From positions 1 through 64,000 of the forward strand of contig JAVLUZ010000054.1 in assembly GCA_036768485.1 (NCBI GenBank): a stretch of DNA of 64,000 nucleotides. Reading direction: 5' to 3'. Made by a program: the position numbers and the translations under genes. This document shows positions 47,056 through 58,530 of the stretch, piece after piece. The notes beneath the pieces were generated by a model. It had not been told where the DNA came from, did not search any database, and worked only from the letters and a program-made list of their open reading frames with translations. The first letter of the stretch is position 1. Every line of letters begins with the position of its first letter. The DNA comes from Mermis nigrescens (Eukaryota > Nematoda > Enoplea > Mermithida > Mermithidae).

Positions 47056-49925
47056 CTGCGAGGTAAAAATGGAAAATATGCATTTTTAAAATAATCAGAC
47101 AAATACTCATAGACTCATTGGCAAAATCTGGAAGATGGGCGGACGACTGGTTCGAAATAACTCGAGGATTATTGCATTCTACAGCGAAGATCAATATTTT
47201 AACGACATTTCTTAGAACAAATATTTTTTAAGTATTTTAAATATCCGTACTTGAACAATGCACTGCACGTGCTATGCCCAAAATTTTTTGTATCCTTACA
47301 TATGAACTTGGACAGATATGAAAAGTAATTAAACACATTTGAGATTAAGGGGTGGTGTGGTGACTAAAATTTAAGACAAACACTAAAGTGCATAACTCTA
47401 GTCAAAAAGCCAGGCAGACAAAGTCCAATTCGCTAGGGATGCCATTAATGATAATGTGTATGACACTCATTTCTACTTTCTTCAAGCAGTACTATATTCC
47501 TTTTTACAACTGATCAGTCGTTTTGGCTTTCTATCCACCAATGCACACCACGGTTTTTTTTGTATTCGGCAAAGATTTTTCCCGATGTACAAAGACTTTT
47601 CGGGACCGTCTTTGTACATGTACAAAGATTTTTGGGAAGACAGAAATTGCAAAAAAGGTCTAAAACTCGCAAAAATTTTCGGTGCTTTGCGCCGAAATGA
47701 GTAATTGTATGTTCTATATATCTTTATAATAGCAGAAATTGCATTTCAAAAGGAAAAATGTTAAATTTTTCGGCACTTCGCGCCGTTTTAAGATAATTCT
47801 TAGTGATTTTTGCCCTGAGAGACCCAGAAAAAAACATTGGTGCACAGTCCTTTCGAAACTGGCTAAAGTTTTGACTTGGATGCAATTCAAACACACACAA
47901 AGGGTTACCATTATTCTTATCAAAATTTAATTGATACCGTTTACGTGCAAGTGGTTGATGACTTATTTTGCATAATGAGACAATGTCTGGTTGGGCAAGA
48001 AGGCAGAGCTGTTAAAAGAATGATATTTTTGGATAAAGGGTACTATCTACTTTATATTACAACCTCCTAAGTAAGTACACACTTTGACTGATATCCATTT
48101 TGGGAGGAGAAATAGAAGATTGTGAAATTCTGCGGGGTGAAATGGCTTCCCAGATCATCAATTTTTACAACGAATTTTTTGAGACCATATTTCACATCTG
48201 CCAACATCGAATAATGCAATAGAAATTTTTGCATATTTCACATCTGCCAACATCGAATAATGCAATAGAAAGTTGCTCTACGAACCGATTCAGCATAAGT
48301 GCACAAGGTCAGGGTCGGCAGGATGGTGAAATCCCAGAAATCCAGAACAGTAAATTTAACGTTCGTGATTTTTTTGCTGTTCAAACGACCGAAATGGTCA
48401 AAATAACTTATTAAACGTTTTTCGAAGGTAATTTCGCATTTATCTTGAAAGCGTTTTTAGGTCACTTCGACTGCATTATATCAGTTTTAACACTGAAAAA
48501 TACAAGAAATTGATCAATTTTGGGCGCTTTTTGAATAAAAAGTACATAGAAGTACTAATCCGGCGCAAAATTTTTTGACATTTTAACTGCTTTTGACCTA
48601 ATAAATGATGCAAAAACGTCCCTTCATCTCAAAATCGTCGGACAGTACCTGCCCGGCTGACCCCTCACCGGGAGGTAATGCTCTCCCAACCCTCTTCCTA
48701 CGTGCGTGTATGCGATTCAGTCATTAAATGCTTGGCAATAAAAGATCTGTTTCTGTCCCAAAGTGCGGTAAAACAGAATTTATACAAACGATTCCATAAA
48801 GCTAATGATGTCATATTAATAAGCCTCAATCAAATTACACGAAGGAGCGACCCAATTTCACACATACACTCAAAACATGTCACGCCACAACTACAAATTG
48901 GATTTGTAATCACTGCATTTGTTTACAAAACAGGAATGGACAAACTTTGTCTCAAGTTTTAATCACCACCCATTAGCCCATTAAGTATAAGCATGCATAG
49001 AGGGATGGGGGATTCTCTACCCAAATTCGGACATCCCTTCATACATCCCAAAGCCAGGAAATTTCTGCCCCCCCCCCGATTTTTTCAGAGAGTCGAATTT
49101 TTTGGCCGTTTACAGGCATTTTTTGACCGTTTTTGGCCCAAAATTGGTAGTCGTTTACCCTCCCCCAAAAATTGGCCGGGAACCACCAATTTTGAGTTGT
49201 TACATGTATGAGTATAACCCCCAAAGGATAGAGCTCTATTTTTAAGAACAAAGAAAAAACGTAGAGCTAAAGATAAAGATTGATGATTCCACAAAACTTG
49301 AAATCCGCGACAGACGGCGTATTATGTTCGTTCTGCTTTTTAAACTGATGTCAATTCGACGTTTTTTATTTACAGCAGTTTTTAAGGCCGCTTTATCTCG
49401 ATAAGGCTGAAGATTTTTTAATCTGTATGTCTGGTTAAGTTTCAGGTCGGGTTTACTACGCGCTTTTGACCGTAACTATAAAAACAACATGTATACGATA
49501 ATAATGAAATAGTAAAATCATAAATATAATGCATCTAAAGACAAATAGGATGTCCGCCATTCGAAAAAGCCTTTCAGATATATTGGGTTCCTATTTCCTA
49601 ATTTAGGGTAATCCTTTTTAGGGTTCCTAAGCATATCTACCACGTGCGGTAGAGAACAGACAACTTTTTTTGCGTAAAAATGGGGCCTTTTATTCCCGTA
49701 GCGTGAAGTAAAAAGCCATAGCTTGAAAAGGTATGTATAGTTGCTCAAAAATGATACTTACGAAACTTCTGACCGATTTCGCTGAGGCCGAAGATTCTGC
49801 TGGCGCTAATTTAGACGCTGCATGGCTCTTACCCTTCAGCCATATGCGGCAAAGTTCGTATAAACTATAGTCTTCGGTGGTACTTGGCAGCTCAAATGGT
49901 TTTTGACGTAATTCAAACAAGATCC
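46774..49925 (-). CDS. lin-37: LIN37 homologue (DREAM/MuvB complex), conserved 3' exons
   Basis: Exons 49762-49925 and 46774-47055 join in phase 0. The first encodes ILFELRQKPFELPSTTEDYS then LYELCRIWLKGK, matching the LIN37 core in which a short acidic/hydrophobic stretch leads to LYxxCRxWM. The second encodes MPPIEIS, a Glu/Pro-rich linker and ILASYLPRWKAIKKNINRRS followed by CASNLKLIQDAF, matching the C-terminal RWKxIRxxW...YxxSxxLL helix of the family. LIN37 is a small nuclear MuvB subunit needed for DREAM-mediated repression of cell-cycle genes. The family assignment is from remembered motifs, not a search. The upstream part is unresolved: the 5' splice phase (two bases carried in) must be met by an exon upstream of 49925. 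Confidence 0.75.
47549..47835 (-). mobile_element. Family A element, truncated
   Basis: Intact left end CACGGTTTTTTTTGTATTCGG, then TGTACATGTACAAAGA and the GC hairpin; the sequence breaks off after CCTGAGAGACCCAG. Lies in the lin-37 intron. Confidence 0.75.
47836..49761. other. Rest of the lin-37 intron
   Basis: Contains a short direct duplication near 48190/48235 (CATATTTCACATCTGCCAAC), a G/C-run repeat piece at about 49000-49230, and an open frame at 48678-48962 (+) without support. Confidence 0.5.
49762..49925 (-). CDS. lin-37: lin-37 penultimate exon
   Basis: Acceptor TTGAACAG, donor GTAAGT, 54 codons. Carries the CRIW core and a Ser/Ala/Lys-rich tail ending SASAKSVRSF. Confidence 0.8.
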
Positions 49926-50212
49926 CTGTTCAAAACAGCTTAGTATTCATTTGCATGCATGTGAAGCACGCAGAAACAATATAAATTTTAATTAAATTGT
50001 CAATTAATTCATAATTACAAACGCCCTTCAGGTGTGTATAGATCTGGTCAAGTCCTACGATTAGATCAGCGAAAATTTTAACGACCTTTTAAGCATACAC
50101 ACATTATTGATGAAATCAGCGATATAAGCGTTCGAGGCACACAAGAGCATCGGAAGGAGTAAGAGGGGTTACTACCAGACATGCATGTAAAGGAAGGTTT
50201 GGGGTCTTGACT

Positions 50213-50446
50213 ACACGTGAGCGTGGGGGTTAGAGGTATGCACCCCCATCCCCAGAAGGCCGAATACCCCCAGAAACCAATTTTTGATTTTTTTTGTTTT
50301 TTTCGCAATTTTTTGATGCCAATGGATAGTGCTCGATGAGAAACGTAGGAAAATGGTGTTTTTTCGCCATACCATCATTTTAAAGACAATTTTTTGACCT
50401 TTGAAAAATCTTGCACCCGCCAGAATTTTCGTGCTGCCCACCAATG
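50213..50446 (-). mobile_element. Family B MITE, duplication GTCTTGAC / GTCCCGAC, followed by family I
   Basis: Ends TACACGTGAGCG and GCCCACCAATG; flanks match at 6 of 8. A family I copy continues to about 50735. Confidence 0.75.
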
Positions 50447-50735
50447 GTCCCGACCCTCCCCCAGAATAAAAAGATGGGAGGTTTTTTTCTGGGAAAATAA
50501 GGCAAAATGAAGGCCAAAAATGGATGAGAAAATATAAATTTTCTTCAAAAGTGCCTTAAATTGACCAGAAACTGTGCAATAACAGTTTCTGATTTTTTTT
50601 CTTCAATAACAGTTTTTTTAACACTATTTTAGCGCTTATACCAGTTTTTGAGCTCATTTTGGTCCAAAAAACTCTGTTTTAGACCCCCAGACCGGCTGAC
50701 CTCCCACATCGGCCATTCTTTGCACCTGTGGTTAT

Positions 50736-52160
50736 TACATCTCCCTCAGATTTTGCAAAATTGGAGGCGATTTTGGTGCAACATAAATGGCTGCTGATAA
50801 ACGTTTGATCTATAGTGGAAGAATACAGCTCACTTGACATGAAAGTTCAGTCTATCTTGTCAGCTTACATCAAAAGAATTAATTTTTCCACAATCTTTCA
50901 CTTGATGTCAATTGTTTGTCACATAGTAGTGAACATACATGGGCACGCTCAAATTTTTCAGAGTCAAATGACTCTCCTGGAAACTGTGTGGTTAGTCATA
51001 TGCAGAGCACGGTCGATCTGGAGGGAGGGTGAAAAATTGAGATATTTTGGGCCAAAATGTCCTCAAAATAATATGAATGCTAAAATAACGTTAACTATGT
51101 TATCCCACACTTTCTGGTCAATTTCGAGCACTTTTGAAAAAATTTCAAATTTTCATCTTTTTTCGGCTTTCATATTGCCTCATTTTACCCAGCAAATCTT
51201 CAAAACTTGCGGGGTTGGTCCGGTTTCCCCTACGGGTTGCGGGGATGCTCAGTCGCCAGGGTCAAGTCCTTTGACCCTGAATTGACCCTGTGCTCATGTA
51301 TGATAGTGAATTATAAACAGAATACATTGTTTTAAATAAGCACTTTTCAAAAACGTACATTTTATAATTGAATTCATCTACTATCTGACCTCAAAAAATA
51401 ACGTTTTAATATGTTTAAGCAGATAGCAATATCAATAAGTTGGTTCGTGTTAATTAGACATCTTTTTTCTTTGACAGACAGACAAGTGCGGAGTTGGAAA
51501 TAAGTCAACAAATTGTTTATGCTTTTATATTCAGATTTTTCTATGACCATCTTTAGATTCGTTTCAACAGAGTTTGAATAATTCCTCCTTTTACTTTCTA
51601 TGTATATGCACTCACAAATTTCTATTCGCAAAATCGGTTACCTTCAATAGCAAATTTTATTGTATTGTTGAAATATTACTAATTTTACTTTATGCGCAAT
51701 ACAAGTGATTGATTGATACGGTCTTTGCTTTCGTGAATATAATTTTATCAGCTTGCTGTGGACCTTCTTTCTTCCGAACAGACAAACTTTTAATCGTTTG
51801 TCTATCGCGATTTTCGATTATGACGAAAAATGCTGAGAGTTTTTTAGACCAATCTGTAAATCTAGATATTATCCAGGTGCAAAGTAAAGTAAGGAACATG
51901 CATACTTCGTGATGTAATGAATTAGTTACAAATAAAACATAAAAAATTGCATATCCAATCAGCTGAGATTGAATCTCCATGTTAAGCCGAAAATTTGCAG
52001 AATATACAAGGATTATAATAACAAATACACTTAAACGCGAGTTACACTCGTAATTGTATGATCTATTATACACTTTTCTCCATAATAGTAACATGAAGAG
52101 TGTCGCCAGTATTATTCATTGTTCTTCAACCTCCTAACGCGTTACAAAGAGGGTTCAAGC
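50736..52160. other. No gene supported
   Basis: AT-rich, with a C/I-like repeat piece at about 50930-51300. Open frames at 50815-51285 (+) and 51690-52094 (-) show no family motif and no phase-matched splice partners. Confidence 0.4.
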
Positions 52161-52164
52161 ATTT

Positions 52165-52570
52165 ATTACCATCTATGATCTTGGGGGAGGGGGCTGGGTT
52201 GACACCATTGAGAAAATTTACGCTTCAACAAGAAATTTTTCTTCCATCCCCCAGAATTCGCGATTTTCCAAAAAATTCCAAAAGATTCGTGGAAAAGGTG
52301 CTGTTGTAAGCGTTTCCAGCTATCTGTTTGCTCAAAAGTGTCAAATTTTCGGCGCTTCGCGTCATATACTCATTTTATGACTACATTTTCTTCAATTTAT
52401 TCGACTTATTTATTTTTTATAATTTTTTTATGTTTTTATGCTCTTTAAAGATAGGACATCGTTGAAAACGCCGAAAAACGATATTTTAACACGTATCCGC
52501 CATTTTTTGAGCCCAAAAGCACTTAAAAATTATACCCCCTTAGAATGTCAATGCTGTGCATGTCTGTTCA
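52165..52570 (-). repeat. Family C copy
   Basis: TATGATCTTGGGGGAG, AATTTTCGGCGCTTCGCG, and the end AATGCTGTGCATGTCTG. Confidence 0.7.
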
Positions 52571-52744
52571 AGACTCTTGATAAATATCAGCAGTGCCTGA
52601 ATCGTAAGGTTTAGGTGATAAGCTTCCAAAAAATTTCCCACACAATTGAATATTGCAAACAAACTGAATCACTTTTTTCGGCCCCACGTGATACTTTTTC
52701 GACCGGCTCTACGAGTTCTCCCTTAGGCGTACGAGTTTGCTTAC

Positions 52745-52830
52745 CAAATGCATTCCATCTAAAACATAACTTGTCAAAATCAGAAGCATTTAGAAGATCT
52801 GATGCGCAATTCGGAAAACAAATAGTCAAA
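52745..52830 (-). CDS. Candidate upstream exon of lin-37 (or 3' end of another gene)
   Basis: Strong acceptor GCTTATTGCAG and strong donor GTAAGC. One open frame reads LTICFPNCASDLLNASDFDK then LCFRWNAF, ending with a base that matches the phase of the lin-37 exon at 49925. In a second phase, the same acceptor gives FDYLFSELRIRSSKCF and a stop at 52780, which is the phase left by the exon at 55993. I cannot decide between the two. Confidence 0.35.
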
Positions 52831-53002
52831 CTGCAATAAGCCTAGCAGCGAAAAAACTATTTACTCATACAAGACAATTTTTGAGAAAAAGAAAATCGCC
52901 ACATTAACGTTATTTTATGAAACTTTTATGTAAAAATTTATTATATTAATAAACATAAACTCAGACTTGTTTTAAATCGGCTTAATCCGTCCGTACCCGA
53001 CC

Positions 53003-53450
53003 CAGTGTTTTTTGTACAAGGTTCATTTTTACATGTACAAAGATGTTCCCTGAAAGTCTTTGTACATTTTGTACACATAAATTTTTGGGTACTTTAATAT
53101 GGTACAATAGCGATTTTAGTGTGGTAAAACAGAGTTGTTCGACCTTCGATAGCGTATTTTAGCTAATTTATGGGTCTCTAAGGGCAAAAATCACTGAGAA
53201 TCGTCTCAAAGCGGCGCCAAGCGTCGAAATCTTTGACATTTTTCCTTTTTAAATGCAATTTCTGCCATTATAAAGATATATAGAACACACAATTACTCAT
53301 TTCGGCGCGAAGCGGCGGAAATGTTTGCGAATTTCAGACCTTTTTTGCAATTTTTGTCTTTACAAAAACCTTTGTGCATGTGCAAAGACGGTCCCGAAAA
53401 GTCTTTGTACATCGGGAAAAATCTTTGTCGAGTACAAAAAAAAAACACTG
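53003..53450 (+). mobile_element. Family A hAT-like MITE, perfect duplication ACCCGACC
   Basis: CAGTGTTTTTTGTACAAGG to AAAAAACACTG; identical octamers at 52995-53002 and 53451-53458. Best complete reference copy of the family (448 bp). Confidence 0.92.
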
Positions 53451-53905
53451 ACCCGACCCATCCCACTTTGTTTATAAGTGATTCTAATTGTCAATGGTAG
53501 ACAACGTATACTGTAGTCTTTTTCATACGTTTCCGTAGAAGGTGATGGGGTATTACCCCTCTGCCCCTCAGGGTCCAAACTCGAGTCACTGTGGGGCAAT
53601 TTTTCGATATCGAACATTTTCTGCAATGATTTTTGAGAACGTAAGTATAATAAAAATGTCAAGATTTTTCCAGCGGCAAGTAAGCATTCCTGTTCCGATT
53701 ACCCATTATTAAATGCCTAGAATTAAATAAAATGTTTTACTTCTCAGAATTCTCGATGAATTTTTGCATTTTTATCGAACTAGGTTGAAAAGCACAATAA
53801 ACGAGCTTGCCTTACCTCATTAAAGCATTTCATATTGTCTATTTTAAATTCTTTCGCATTTGACTAGCTAAAACAGGGCCGAACCCTGAATTTATTACTC
53901 TCAAG

Positions 53906-54310
53906 CATACACGATCTTGGGGGATGGGGGTTTTCACCCTCTTTCCATACAGAAAAATTCTCATCACCCCCTCCCCAGAAATTTGTTCATCCCCCAGAAT
54001 TCGCGTTTTTTATAAGTTTCCAAAAATTTGCTATAAAAATTCGTAAAAAACGTGCTTTTTTAGACGTTTTTAACTCATTTGCTCAAAAGTGTCCAATTTT
54101 CGGCGCTTCGCGTCATATACTCATGTTTTGAATATATTTTGTTTAATTTATCCGACTTTTTCGATTTTCCCGGAACTTTTCATGTTTTTATGCTTCAGGA
54201 ATATAAAGCATCACCAGAGACGCCGAAAAACGATGTCCACTATTTTTGGGCCCAAGAAAGGTACTAAAAAATTCCAACCTTCCCCAGAATTCCTATGCTG
54301 TGCATGTATG
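53906..54310 (-). repeat. Family C copy
   Basis: CATACACGATCTTGGGG to GCTGTGCATGTATG, with CGGCGCTTCGCG. The open frames at 54079-54388 follow the repeat. Confidence 0.72.
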
Positions 54311-55103
54311 GTCCCGGATTTTGGGTTTTATCCATCCCTCCACAAACATTGCACAAATTATGAACAACATCTAGGTACTCAAAGCTAATTTACACAAATT
54401 GGATTAAAAGTCTAAGTAACTTACGAGTTATAATTTTCGTTTTCTTCATGGTCAGAATTACTTTTTCCAGGGCTGAAAATAAGCAGCAATCCATGTATAA
54501 AGAAAGGAGCAAAGATAGGATATGCTCAGTAATAGAGATTAACATAGAGAAAAAACGGCAGAGTGAAAATTATACAATTATACGTCACCAGAGAAATAAA
54601 ATATCGCAGGAATCGAAGCTACACACACGGCCGATTTAAAAAAGGAAGTAATTAGCGTAAAAAAGGTAAAAAATAACTAAAAAATGGAAAAAAACATAGA
54701 AAAAATTAGCCGTAAAAAATCTCTAAAAAAGGCGAGCTTTTCCACGAAAATAGAGACCTTTCGCCGTCTTTTTCATTATGAAAGCTTCAAACTTCTGGCG
54801 CTTCACGCCGTACATGTCCTTCAATCATTTTGCCTGAGCACGATTAAAAACAGCGTATCTCGCAACATTAAAAGGAAAGATAGGGAAAAGCACTTTTCTA
54901 TTCTGAAGTTGTGCTATATTTGAATTCCAATAGCTTTACTGATACTTTTTCAATATTACGCATAATCTGATCATAAAATGAGGTCTAATAGCTCTATAGT
55001 GTCCAAAATTTTGGTACTTCGTGCCCATTATCACGAAGAAAAATTTATTAATTTAGAGCACGAAACTTTTTCTTAAAAAGATTTGAATTTTTATGGTCCC
55101 ATT

Positions 55104-55550
55104 GACGGTTTTTTTGGTATTCGGTAAAGATTTTTCCCGATGTACAAAGACTTTTGGGGACCGTCTTTGTACATGTACAAAGATTTTTTAAGAAGACAAA
55201 AACTGCAAAAAGTTGTGAAATTCGCAATAATGTTCGGCGCTTCGCGCCGAAATGAGTAATTGTATGTCCTATATATCTTTATAATGTCAGAAATTGCATT
55301 TTGAAAGGAAAAATGTTAAATTTTTCGGAGCTTCGCGCCGTTTTGAGACGATTATTAGTGATCTCTGACCTCAGAAACCCAGAAATTAGCTAAAATACAC
55401 TACCAAAGGTCGAATAACTCAGTTGTTGCCACACTGAAATCGCTACTGTACCATATTATAGTACCCAAAAATTTGTGTGTACGAAATGTACAAAGACTTT
55501 TAGGAATCATCTTTGAACATGTACAAACGGACCTTGAACAAAAAACACTG
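55104..55550 (-). mobile_element. Family A MITE, duplication GTCCCATT / ATCCCATT
   Basis: GACGGTTTTTTTGGTATTCGG to AAAAACACTG; flanks match at 7 of 8. Confidence 0.85.
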
Positions 55551-55992
55551 ATCCCATTCAAAGATGTAAAAAAATCGGAACATGATAGTCATTTCAAACT
55601 TTAAATTCAACAGCTCATCTTTCTTGTACAAGAAATTATGATTCGCATTTATCACCTCTTCAATTTTTAAACGCTTTCCATCTTATTAAAACAATATTAT
55701 GGCATTCTGTTCCAATTGCTTTTTTTGTTTTTTTTAAAAGTTTTTTGCATCTTTTTATAATAGAAAACCCACTATAAAATACGAGTGTAACAGTAATGTT
55801 AAGACCTGAACAACATCGATTTTTCATTCTTCTCAAATCCTTAGAAACACGCTTTTTTCTGATTATTGAGCGCTAAGTACGCTGACCCTAACAATTTAGC
55901 AGTGAGGTAAGGTTTTTATAGATTTATTGTTTATTTATTTATAATTTTTTTAATTTATTTCTCATTTTACAGTAATGCAAGTAAAAACTTAC

Positions 55993-56102
55993 GTCGATGC
56001 GGATTTCTTCATCGAAGAAAGTAAATCTTCCAATCGATTTCTGGCATATTTCATGTCCGGTGACTGAGTTACGGATTGCATATTGCATCGGAACAAAATT
56101 AC
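55993..56102 (-). CDS. Orphan coding exon of an unidentified gene
   Basis: Acceptor ATTTACGTAG and strong donor GTAAGT bound a single open frame: NFVPMQYAIRNSVTGHEICQ then KSIGRFTFFDEEIRID. Amino acid mix and splice sites look genuinely coding. A closed three-exon model can be built with 57723-57858 (starting MIVTLIQIALVIDLNHFVNC, ending HFSL at G|GTTTGG) and 52780-52830 (FDYLFSELRIRSSKCF, stop), giving 98 residues with a hydrophobic, signal-like start. The outer exons are weak. Family not recognised. Confidence 0.5.
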
Positions 56103-56170
56103 CTACGTAAATTCAATCCAAATTAAATTCAAGGAGCAGACAATAAACAGAGTTAAATTATAGTCCGAGG

Positions 56171-56441
56171 CACACGTGGGCGTAGGAAGGGATTTCGGGA
56201 GGGGGTATGCACCACCAGAGGGTCAAATAACCCTCAAAGAAACATAATAATACCCCCTCAGAATTCAATATTTAAAATTTTTGGTGTTGTTTTTTCGCGA
56301 TTTTTTAATGCCAATGGATAGTGCTCGATATGAAACATTGAAAAATGATGTTTTTTCGCCATACCACCGTTTTTAAGACCATTTTTAACCTTCAAAAAAC
56401 CTAGCACTTCCCCTCTAGAATTTTAGTGCTGCCCACCTATG
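56171..56441 (-). mobile_element. Family B MITE, duplication GTCCGAGG / GTCAGAGG
   Basis: CACACGTGGGCG and GCCCACCTATG ends; flanks match at 7 of 8. Confidence 0.82.
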
Positions 56442-56514
56442 GTCAGAGGCACCGAGGCAGATAGAAATTGAAAATTGTTTTGCAATTCTGAAATCAATTA
56501 GACTATAAATTAAG

Positions 56515-56850
56515 ATGAATTTTTTCAACCCCCCAGATTTGGCGATTTTTTGACAAAATTTGTAGAAAAGATGCTTTTTTAAGCGTTTTTAGCCATCTAT
56601 TTTCTCAGAAGTGCCTAATTTTCGGCGCTTTGCGCCATCAGACTCATATTTAGACTATATTTTGTTCAATTTGTTCCAACTTTTGTAATTTTTTCTCGAA
56701 ATTTCTTTAATGTTTTGATGCTCTAGAAAGATAGAGCATCGTCAGAAACGCTGAAAAACTATGTTTGTGACGCGTACCTACTGTTTTTGGACCCAAAAAA
56801 GGCACTTTATAATTTCAACTCTCAGAATTCCCATGCTTTGCATATATGCT
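56515..56850 (-). repeat. Family C copy, left end missing
   Basis: Contains AATTTTCGGCGCTTTGCGCC, AAGATAGAGCATCGTCAGAA and CCCATGCTTTGCATATATG. Preserves the uninterrupted GACGCGTACCTACTG used to interpret 1963-2825. Confidence 0.68.
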
Positions 56851-56867
56851 GCAAACCTTAGAGATCG

Positions 56868-57700
56868 ATCAAGCTGTCCTCAGGCCCTTTGGCGATCAGG
56901 ATTTCCCGACAGGGCCGGAACACGGTTTTTTTTGTATTCGGCAAAGATTTTTCGCGATGTACAAAGACTTTTGGGGACCGTCTTTGTACATGTACAAAGA
57001 TTTTTTTGGAAGACAAAAATTACAAAAAAGGTTCGAAATTCGCAAAAATTCTCGGCGCTCCGCGCCGAAATGAGCAATTGTGTGTTCCATATATCTTTAT
57101 AATTTCAGAAATTGCATTTTGAAAGGAAAAATGCCAAATTTTTCGGCGCTTCGCGCCGTTTTGAGACGATTATTACTGATTTTTGCCCTCAGAAACCTCG
57201 AAATTGCTAAAATACGTAACCAAAGGTCGAACAACTCTGCTTTTGCCACACTTAAATCGCTAAAGTACCATATTATAGTACCCAAAAATTTGTGTGTACG
57301 GAATGTACAAAGGCTTTTAGGGACCAGCTTTGTACATGTACAAACGGACCTTGTACAAAAAAACACTGGGCCGGAACCCCGAATTTTCTTAATAGTGTCA
57401 AAAATTGCCCAGAAAAATCCGTCCATTATACTTAAAATAGCGATTTCTTGCCGTTTTTGATAGGCGCAGTCGTTTGTTGTCCGAAAAAATAGAAATTTCC
57501 GAAATTTTCTTTGGAAAAGCGCAAAGCCAGTGTCATAATGAATACTCGGAAATATTTGAAAAATCACGATAAATAGCTAAAGTATCAAAAAATACACATT
57601 ATTCTCTATTGCGCCGAACTATTAATTGACTACAGGGAGGGCAGTCGCCCCCCGCTCCCTCTGAACCCGCGCTTGTTCAATCCCGTATCCAGGATTCGCC
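56868..57700. repeat. Family D copy split by a family A insertion
   Basis: 56868-56920 (GATCAGGATTTCCCGACAGG) continues after 57368 as GGCCGGAACCCCGAATTTTC, through TTTTTGATAGGCGCAG to GGGCAGTCGCCCCCCGCTCC. Confidence 0.72.
56921..57368 (-). mobile_element. Family A MITE nested in family D, perfect duplication GGCCGGAA
   Basis: CACGGTTTTTTTTGTATTCGG to AAAAAAACACTG (448 bp), flanked by identical octamers at 56913-56920 and 57369-57376. Confidence 0.93.
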
Positions 57701-57722
57701 CAAGTGGGAGAGGAAGCCAAAC

Positions 57723-57858
57723 CCAAGCTAAAATGGTTTGTTTCGGTAACCTCGATAGGATAAGTAAAGTCTATTTCACAAAATCTTGTGCATAGATTAC
57801 AATTTACAAAATGATTTAAATCAATCACTAAAGCGATTTGAATTAAAGTAACAATCAT
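57723..57858 (-). CDS. Weak candidate first exon paired with the orphan exon
   Basis: Frame MIVTLIQIALVIDLNHFVNC, NLCTRFCEIDFTYPIEVTE, TNHFSL; its phase-1 end fits the exon at 56102. The donor G|GTTTGG is poor and family D starts right beside it. Confidence 0.2.
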
Positions 57859-58224
57859 GCTAATGTACACATAAATCGGTGTGCTATGATGTTTTACTGT
57901 GTAAAGTACTGACTGAAAACCACTTTTGTAGCCATTTTGTTGAACGCAGAAAATTGATTTTCATGCACAAGGTTTCGTCAAATGGACAATAGTAAAAACC
58001 GTACTTGACGTTTTGCAACATGCTCTATGCGTTAGATAATAGAATTCGAACTTTTCGAGAAAAACTTACTTTTCCCTTGATAAGTTGCAAAAAGAATCTG
58101 ATCGCGTCTGCAGCTAAACTATGCAAAATGCTCCACATGTGGCGCTAAGCGCCGAAAATTTGAAGACTTTAATATTAAGACATGCAATTTTTCCAATCTT
58201 TCCGTGTATTATCTACATATCAAA

Positions 58225-58530
58225 ATGTATTTTCGGCCAAGGAGGAGAACCTCCCCCTCAAAAAACAATATTTTTGGCGTTTCTGACGACGCTCTTTTTA
58301 TTGCAGAAAAACATTAAAAAATTTCTAAAAATCTGGAGAAATCAAATAAATCGCACAAAATAATAAAAAAGAGCATATGATGCTAATCACCGAAAATTTT
58401 ACGCATTTATTAAACCATATTATTAAAAAGGCCTACAACGGCAACTTTTCTACGAAATCGTAAAATCAAAATTTTTGGACGTGAAAACATTCCTGAGGGG
58501 TTAAACCCCCCAAAATCATGTACGATTCTA
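58225..58530 (+). repeat. Partial family C copy before the tandem array
   Basis: CTTTGGCGTTTCTGACGACGC-like core and CCAAAATCATGTACGATTC end. The hairpin GGCGCTAAGCGCCGAAAA lies at 58141. Confidence 0.55.

Noticed and set aside
48678..48962. 94-residue plus-strand frame in the lin-37 intron
   Set aside because: Acceptable composition, but it starts inside a repeat-like segment, has no family motif and no supporting signals.
51690..52094. 134-residue minus-strand frame with hydrophobic stretches
   Set aside because: AT-rich composition explains the hydrophobic codons; no splice partners or motifs.
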